NCBI RefSeq assembly: GCF_026213295.1
Contig: NC_079419.1
Span: 8,255,061 to 8,319,060 of the forward strand
DNA from: Gadus chalcogrammus
Taxonomy: Eukaryota > Chordata > Actinopteri > Gadiformes > Gadidae
Length of the DNA stretch: 64,000 bases
Direction: 5' to 3'
The notes beneath the pieces are model-generated. The model was not told where the DNA came from. It saw only the letters and a list, made by a program, of their open reading frames with translations, and did not search any database. Position 1 is the first letter of the stretch; every line of letters begins with the position of its first letter. This document shows positions 57,100 to 64,000 of the stretch, piece by piece. Position numbers and translations under genes: made by a program.

Positions 57100-57876
57100 A
57101 AAAAATAATTGACAGGTCACATGACACCTAGCCTTATTCCAGTATTTCACTAGTTTTGTTCACTGAAAACAACATTCCAAGCATTAGAAAATCCTCTCCC
57201 TTCCTTAATGTACCACGTAGGTCAGACAGAAGTATCTACAGGTAAGCGTGTCAGTATTGCCACCAACCTCTTGCGTGCTTGAATATCATTGCGTGCTACA
57301 TTATTGTGGTGTGCAGTATAAATGATGGCATGCCCTAAAACCTTTAGTGTTGTAATTATCTATTGTGCGATTAATTGTTTTGGCAAGCTATATGAAGTCT
57401 CTGGTTGCAACACCGGCGAATAAAACCACGGGTTTATACAGACCTCTCTGCTTACAAATTTCCCCGCCACACTGTATTGTGAATGAGCCTTCGCCCATCC
57501 CCTCCCACCCACCCACGTCTTTGCACTTTACCAATAACTTGTTTTGTGTATAGTCTGTGCCAAGTGATAGTTCTGCAATACGTTTTGGATCCATTGGACT
57601 ATGGTAGATTGGACAAACCTGTTAACAAATTATATTCCACGTTTTTGAAAACCTGCTTAGTGCTTCTTTAGTTTTTACCACTGTACTGGTATTTTGAAAG
57701 ATGTCCCCAATTCATTAATCAGTCCAAGCAGGATCTGCCTATTTGTGCTGAGCAGTAAGACTGCATCATCTATGAAAGAGGCAAACGCAGCAATGTCTTT
57801 TTCGCGTGTCTAGGGAACCACAGATGGAGGCTAACCCATAGAGCTGTAGACTTTCATCGTTCTCCACAAACACTTT
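57100..57876. other. Downstream of rab8a, nothing recognised
   Basis: Complex AT-rich sequence ending at the second assembly gap. No exon or repeat family is recognised with confidence. Confidence 0.5.
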
Positions 57877-57976
57877 NNNNNNNNNNNNNNNNNNNNNNNN
57901 NNNNNNNNNNNNNNNNNNNNNNNNNNNNNNNNNNNNNNNNNNNNNNNNNNNNNNNNNNNNNNNNNNNNNNNNNNNN
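57877..57976. other. Assembly gap, exactly 100 N
   Basis: The second run of exactly 100 N. It lies immediately before the duplicated lipase segment, so the join between rab8a and copy B is not supported by continuous sequence. Confidence 0.97.
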
Positions 57977-58026
57977 CGAGGAAGGAAGAAAGAGGAGACA
58001 CAGTGAAGAGAATGAATGGAAGGAAT

Positions 58027-58235
58027 GAAGGAAGAAGAAGAAGAAGAAGAAGAAGAAGAAGAAGAAGAAGAAGAAGAAGAAGAAGAAGAAGAAGAAGAAG
58101 AAGAAGAAGAAGAAGAAGAAGAAGAAGAAGAAGAAGAAGAAGAAGAAGAAGAAGAAGAAGAAGAAGAAGAAGAAGAAGAAGAAGAAGAAGAAGAAGAAGA
58201 AGAAGAAGAAGAAGAAGAAGAAGAAGAAGAAGAAA
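58027..58235. repeat. (GAA)n microsatellite beginning copy B
   Basis: About 69 pure GAA units, 50 bp after the gap. It corresponds to the (GAA)n tract of lipase intron 5 in copy A but lacks most of the degenerate GGA/GAT part. Confidence 0.95.
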
Positions 58236-58572
58236 CAATGTCATCAGTCTGTGTTGTGGTTGTCTTCTTTTGTTGATCACTGATGATTCTGTTCTACTGA
58301 TTAAATGGTTAATAGAAGACGTTATCAATGGCAAACAGAGCAAGTTACATACTTTTGGACTAGTTGGACAAAAAAAATTGGGCATCTCTTCCCTGATTGC
58401 TTCAGGGGTATCCATATTGAATGTCAATCAAAGGTGGAGAAACTTAGCTAGGGATGGAGCAGAGAGTGGAGAGCACGTTTTTGCTATGGGTCGCTCAGGA
58501 CGGCGGCCCTGAGTATCCATTAAGCACAGCATGCTGGGAGCCTTACGAGGACAGGTCCCTCTCTCGACGTAC

Positions 58573-60821
58573 TCTGGAGGCCGAAGGTGGCCATCATCTG
58601 CAAGGTGTGCTGCAGAGTGCAGCCGGGCTGGTCCATGCCCCCATTGGGGTAGATGTCCACGTGGCCCACCGGCCTTTGGATGCCGATGCTGAGGTCGGGG
58701 CTCCCCTTGGTGTTGGTGTGGACGACGTCCACGAAGCTGGCGTCATCGGGGGACAGGCGGCGCAGCTCGTCTGCATACTCGAAGTGGGGGCCCGCAGGGT
58801 CCATGCCTGCAACCCACGGGGGGGGGGACGGGGGGACGACAACAACAAAGGGATAGAGATGGGATTTGTGAAGTGGTCAACTTCGTCTATGCTGCTCTTA
58901 CCTCACTAGGTCACTTTACCTTTGATGCTGTAATGCACTATATGACAATTCATATTCAAACTGCACCTTCACTTCTCTTTTGCACTTCTATTTAGATCTC
59001 CAAATGCATGTATTTGTCAATGACCATAAAGTTGAATCTGAATCTGAATCTGAATCTGAAACATCATGGGATTTCAATGTCAGTGAGGACAGTGCCGCCG
59101 TTGTATTCCCAAAGAGTTGACCCCGGCCTGGGTGTAGCGGACAGCTCCGTCCTCCACGCTGTCGCTGAGCCAAAACAATTTAAACCTTTACCCTAGTTGA
59201 AGCTGAGCTCTCGAAGCAGGTCAATTCAGATTACAGATTTGGTTCAACATTGTATAATCAACGGCTTCTTAATCTCTAACCCTAAATGCTTTTGTTTGAA
59301 ATACATAATGTTTCATGAGTTAAAATCGCTGACTATATCCCAATAGCCAAACCTCACCGTGCTTCAAGAAGTAAGATAACGTAACATTTTCCAACATGTT
59401 ATTAGCCCAACAACAACAACGTCAACAATATTTTGGATCAGATGCCTGGTTGCCCTACTATGTATGAACCCATCCAACCTGTTATCCTGTTAACTTTGCT
59501 GTAGGCGAGGTTTCCTGCGACCCCAGCCACATGTGCCCCAAGACTGAAGCCCAGCAGATGGAGTTTGGAGAGATCATACTTCACATCAAGCTGCACGTGG
59601 GTGGACACACAAATGAGGCACCAATATGTTTACGTCTGTGACATTGGTTCAGTGGCAAGTCAAAGGCTCAGATGTAAAGAAAGAAGGTGCATTTGACCAT
59701 TGGAAACTATTAAATGATCACAATACAGATGTATATTTTCAGAGATATGAGCATGTCATTTTTATTTTTAGCATAAAGTATAGGCGATGTAACTGTGTTA
59801 TAGAACAAAAGGTTCAGTCGGCCGTTTCCATCACAATCCTTAATTTTGAAAAGGCACTGCATTTGTCTCCGAATCTAATCAATTTGGGTGTTTGGTCCCC
59901 ATGAGATCTCACCCACCCACCTCTAACCAGTTGATCAGCGCGGCCAAATCTTGCCCTGCCAGATGGGTGTTCTGAGCGGCGTTAGGGTAGTGGTGCTGAG
60001 CGCGTTTCAGCCAGTCCACCACGATGACGTTCGCACTGGGCTCTCTCTCGAGCAGGGCAGAGACCAGCTGCGACACCCAGCCCTCAAATATTCCCGCCAC
60101 CTGAAAGACGAAAAAGAATGTCAAGACGACAGTGCTGAAGGACAGCACAGGGTCTTTGTATAAACCAAATTATATATTGTTTAGAGGGATTTTCAACTTA
60201 TTACAATTTATAAATGCACATTATAATTTTAGAAAAAACGAACTTAAATTATAGATATAGCTAGAAGAACTTGGATAAATATGATAAGGATAAATATTCT
60301 TTGTCATTAGGATAAATGACCTATTTCAGCTATGTTGCTGCAACAGAAATAGCTTTGAAGGTTACCGACCGTCCAGCCATGGACGATAGCGAATGTTTGC
60401 GCTGTAATGTTGAAACCACACTCGGTGATTGACTCCTGCCTCCCGGGCCGAATGTAGCACACATCTTCTTCCGGCTCCTCGGCTGTGCGCAATGAGAACT
60501 TGGTGTCAATCGAACCGTAGTCCACGAACCATCCTGTGGTATTGCCTGAATACCAGGGGGAAGACGGTGCATAAATGAGCACGCTGTTAGACATTCCTCA
60601 AGCCCACAACACCAGCATCATGAAAGAAAGTGTAGTTCAGGTCAAATTCTAAACAAGGTTGCTTAAAAGGTTGCCAGTTTTGCAGAATTTTGAAAGAAAA
60701 AACATAAACTTTTCAACTTACTTGTGGATTTAGAATTGGTGGTGTTAAACAAAGCCGCACATGACTTTAGCAATATTGCAATATCAAGCAAACACAACCA
60801 AATCAAACGTTTTACCTGCAT
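58573..60821 (-). CDS. Lipoprotein lipase-like, copy B, exons 1-5 only (partial)
   Basis: Second copy of the lipase gene. Minus-strand exons: 60821-60722 (signal peptide), 60545-60370, 60100-59921, 59590-59479 (GFSLG nucleophile) and 58806-58573 (catalytic Asp). All frames and splice sites are intact. Exons 6-9, which carry the catalytic His and the PLAT domain, would lie at lower coordinates, where there is only (GAA)n, the 100-N gap and then rab8a. Compared with copy A, the five exons (802 nt) show four base differences, all synonymous: one in exon 2, one in exon 4 and two in exon 5. It is therefore either the second allele misplaced in tandem, or a very young duplicate whose 3' half is missing from the assembly. 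Confidence 0.88.
58914..59061 (+). mobile_element. LINE-like 3' tail with (GAATCT)n, copy B (tentative)
   Basis: The same insertion as at 34550-34697, with the same AATCTG repeat number, inside lipase intron 4 of copy B. Confidence 0.5.
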
Positions 60822-60944
60822 AATCCAATATAATAAATTCTGATACGCTGTTTTATAATGATTAAAAAGTGATGTAATTCAACTGTCGGTTTTTACCTTT
60901 ATAGTGGGGTAATGATCATGCACGCGACCTGATATTGACGGGAC

Positions 60945-60955
60945 GGGGCGGGGCC
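60945..60955 (+). promoter_or_regulatory. GC box upstream of lipase-like copy B
   Basis: GGGGCGGGGCC at the same relative position as in copy A, about 125 bp upstream of the start codon. Confidence 0.45.
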
Positions 60956-61518
60956 AACATTTACTAAACCAGGACCAACATTATCGACAATAACATTATG
61001 ATAACAGCTCATAAAAATATTATAATGAGGCTGTCCATTGTAAAATGTTTACCATTGATGTTGCTCCAAGATAAGTGAATTGCTTTTTTGCCCCGAAATG
61101 GTTTTGTGTTTTGATCAGTTGAGTTAGAGTCAGACTGCATGGGGCGTTTCAAGGGTCCCAAACTGGGACACATTGTATATCAATCAAGAGGACAAATGTT
61201 CCACCTGCTTCTATTTCGATCTGCCAGGCTGGGTTCAACGGTCAAACAAGGCACAAGTTGTGTTGATCCCCCTGCAGAGTCTGACTCTCACTTTGTTTTA
61301 TCCCTGTGTTCAGCACTGGCTCATGTTATTTTACTAGACCTTCTGGCCTCAAGGGACAGGGTCAAATGGTCTGCAGAGGGGCCCAGAATAAAAGGCCCTC
61401 GGCCACACCTTCACGTAACCCCAATGCAACCCATTCACAATATATTAAATGTGTGTTTGCCTTCAAAGCATGCAAGCGGGCTATGGATCAACTAAAAGAA
61501 GGCACTACATTGACATAT

Positions 61519-61703
<185 letters not shown>

Positions 61704-62077
61704 CCTTGTTTGTGCGTACACTTGTGTGCCTGTGTTCAAAGTTTACGGCAGGTATGATTTTGAATCCAGATTCAATCATTACATATATGTGGCATTTATA
61801 TGTAATATGCGAGGTATATGAGAGGTATATGAGGTATATGTTCGGCCACTGTTGGGTAGCAACAGTGGCAGTCTGGATGAGTGTTGTCACCGTCGGAATG
61901 GGGTGGGTTGAACGCTGGGTCAAATAGCGAGAAGTCTGGTCCCAGGGGCCGCTGCAGGCCGGCTGGAGTAAGAACACTAGCACAAGACAGAGCACCTGGT
62001 GCAGTGCCGGCCCTATAGCCTTGCTGTGCCCTAGGCAAGGTCAGCAGAAGGTGCCCCTGCTTTGGCTAAGATGCCCG

Positions 62078-62168
62078 AAGGCAAGGCAAGCTTATTTATA
62101 TAGCACCATTCAAACACAAGGCAGATCATAGTGCTTTGCTAAGGAAGGCATCACATGTAAAAATACTT
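62078..62168. repeat. Teleost dispersed repeat fragment, copy B (tentative)
   Basis: Duplicate of the fragment at 37645-37735, differing by about one base. Confidence 0.5.
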
Positions 62169-62676
62169 TTAAAGGACAACCATTCAAATACAGTAAAATA
62201 AGAAAAGAGGAGAACTAATACAAAAAAAAAAAAAATCTTTTTAAATGCAAATATAAGATATTCAGATATTCTTTGTTTATTCATTATTTCCAATGGGAAG
62301 ACCGAATAACCTTTCTCACAGCCGGGCTGTATTCAACGGCCATACAAGGGACACTTTGAGTTGTGTCTCCCTCTGCTGCCAGTGCCGAGTAGTGTTTTAG
62401 CCTCAGCAATGGGGCATCGTACTTTATTAGAAATTCAGGCTTAGAGGGAGAGGGGCCACTGGTGGGGTCCAACAGTTTGAAGCAGGGTCCTTAAGAGAAG
62501 GCCTTTGGCCAGGCCTTAACGGAACTCCAATGGAAAAGTATTAGAAGAGATGTTGACATACCCAGTCACAATATATACAATAATGGCTGACATAGTAGTG
62601 TGTTTGCTGTCAATTTATTGTATGCAAATGGTATGTAAAACAACGTAGTAGGCTACATTTACGCAGTGTGTGTTCA

Positions 62677-62795
<119 letters not shown>

Positions 62796-63047
62796 GTTCA
62801 AACATTGAACAAGTTGTTGCTTAAAAACAAATCACTAGACATATCTGGCAAATATGTAGTGTTCCACAAGAGGTCATTATTTGTTTCTTTGTTATGTTCT
62901 GTGAACAAATTATGAGCACATAGAAGGTCCATTAATGTGAGCCAAAGTCCAAATCCCCTCTCTCTTCGACTGGTCTATAAAAGGATATGTAATGAACTTG
63001 TAGGGAACTAAATCAACTCAACACACAGAGATGAATGTACATGGCCT

Positions 63048-63325
<278 letters not shown>

Positions 63326-64000
63326 TCAATATCTCAATCATTGTAATCAATTAGCACTTTTAACCCCATACATCCTACATCTTACGAATGTCTATGTATG
63401 TGTAACATGTACCCTGCTCCAATTAGCAAGGATCTATAAACAAGAACAAACGCAAACACCGGTAGCAGTATCAGTAGCACGGCCTGTTTGTTTCCTTCAA
63501 CAGAAGGTCTGGAGGAGTGTTGTCATCGTGGAATGGGAGAGGGTTGAGTGCTCCATCAAATACAGAGAAGTCTGGTCCCCAGGGCCGATGGAGGCAGGAT
63601 AAAGTTTAATCACTGGCACAAGACGCAGCCCCTAGTGAGTCGCATATCCAAATATAACAGCCAACACATCTTCCAATGCGGGGACACTGTAAACCATGCC
63701 TATGGTGTTTGGTAATGCTAACGTCAAGTTGCTGTTCTTTTAAACAGAGTTTAAGAACTTTCCATGTTTGCACAAGGAGCCTCAATCTTAATATAAATCT
63801 GTCTGGCTGTCTGTCTGTCTATCAGTCTATGGATCTGTCTATCTTTCTGTCTATCTATATTTTCATATCTCTATATATATGCATACTGTATATATATATA
63901 TATATATATATCTGTATGTCTTTCCATCTATCCATCTGTCTATGCTTTTTCTCTCAGTCTCCCTTAGTCTCTTCCTATTTTTTTCTTCCTTTTTGTTTAT

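Overview
The window is vertebrate nuclear DNA, almost certainly from a teleost fish. It holds four spliced genes with GT-AG introns, and their exon sizes and proteins match known vertebrate families. Dinucleotide microsatellites, mostly (CA/GT)n and (GA/CT)n, are unusually dense; this resembles cod-like fishes, but that assignment is only an inference. ap1m1, tpm4 and rab8a are also neighbours on human 19p13.1, so the block is ancestral synteny.

Layout. Positions 1-16 kb have no gene I can defend: microsatellites, G/C homopolymers, a degenerate tandem duplication (3.7-4.7 kb), a 100-N gap (5226-5325), a LINE-like 3' tail (about 12 kb) and some complex sequence that could be regulatory. ap1m1 (AP-1 clathrin adaptor mu-1) occupies 16.5-27.2 kb on the minus strand, with twelve clean exons giving 423 aa. 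Positions 27.2-30.6 kb are repeat-rich. A lipoprotein-lipase-like gene occupies 30.9-36.5 kb on the minus strand, with nine exons giving 483 aa; intron 6 carries a 483-bp MITE flanked by TTAA. tpm4 (tropomyosin) lies at 43.0-51.8 kb on the plus strand, with two alternative first exons and two alternative last exons. rab8a lies at 54.0-57.1 kb on the plus strand. After a second 100-N gap (57877-57976), positions 58.2-64.0 kb repeat 33.6-39.5 kb almost exactly, including lipase exons 1-5.

The two strongest observations concern genome structure. First, the second lipase copy starts next to a placeholder gap, inside a (GAA)n tract, and its five exons differ from the first copy only at four synonymous sites. 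This looks like the other allele placed in tandem, or else a very recent segmental duplication. Second, between about 49.7 and 55.8 kb, coding exons of two unrelated conserved genes (tpm4 exons 4, 6 and 7; rab8a exons 1, 3 and 6) carry 1-2 nt indels, while every other exon in the window is clean. That fits a locally unpolished long-read consensus rather than two pseudogenes.

The genes do not form one pathway. AP-1 mu and Rab8a both act in trans-Golgi/endosome traffic, tropomyosin 4 acts on actin filaments, and the lipase is a secreted triglyceride hydrolase. I found no CRISPR, prokaryotic mobile element, tRNA or rRNA, and no convincing undescribed biological system.
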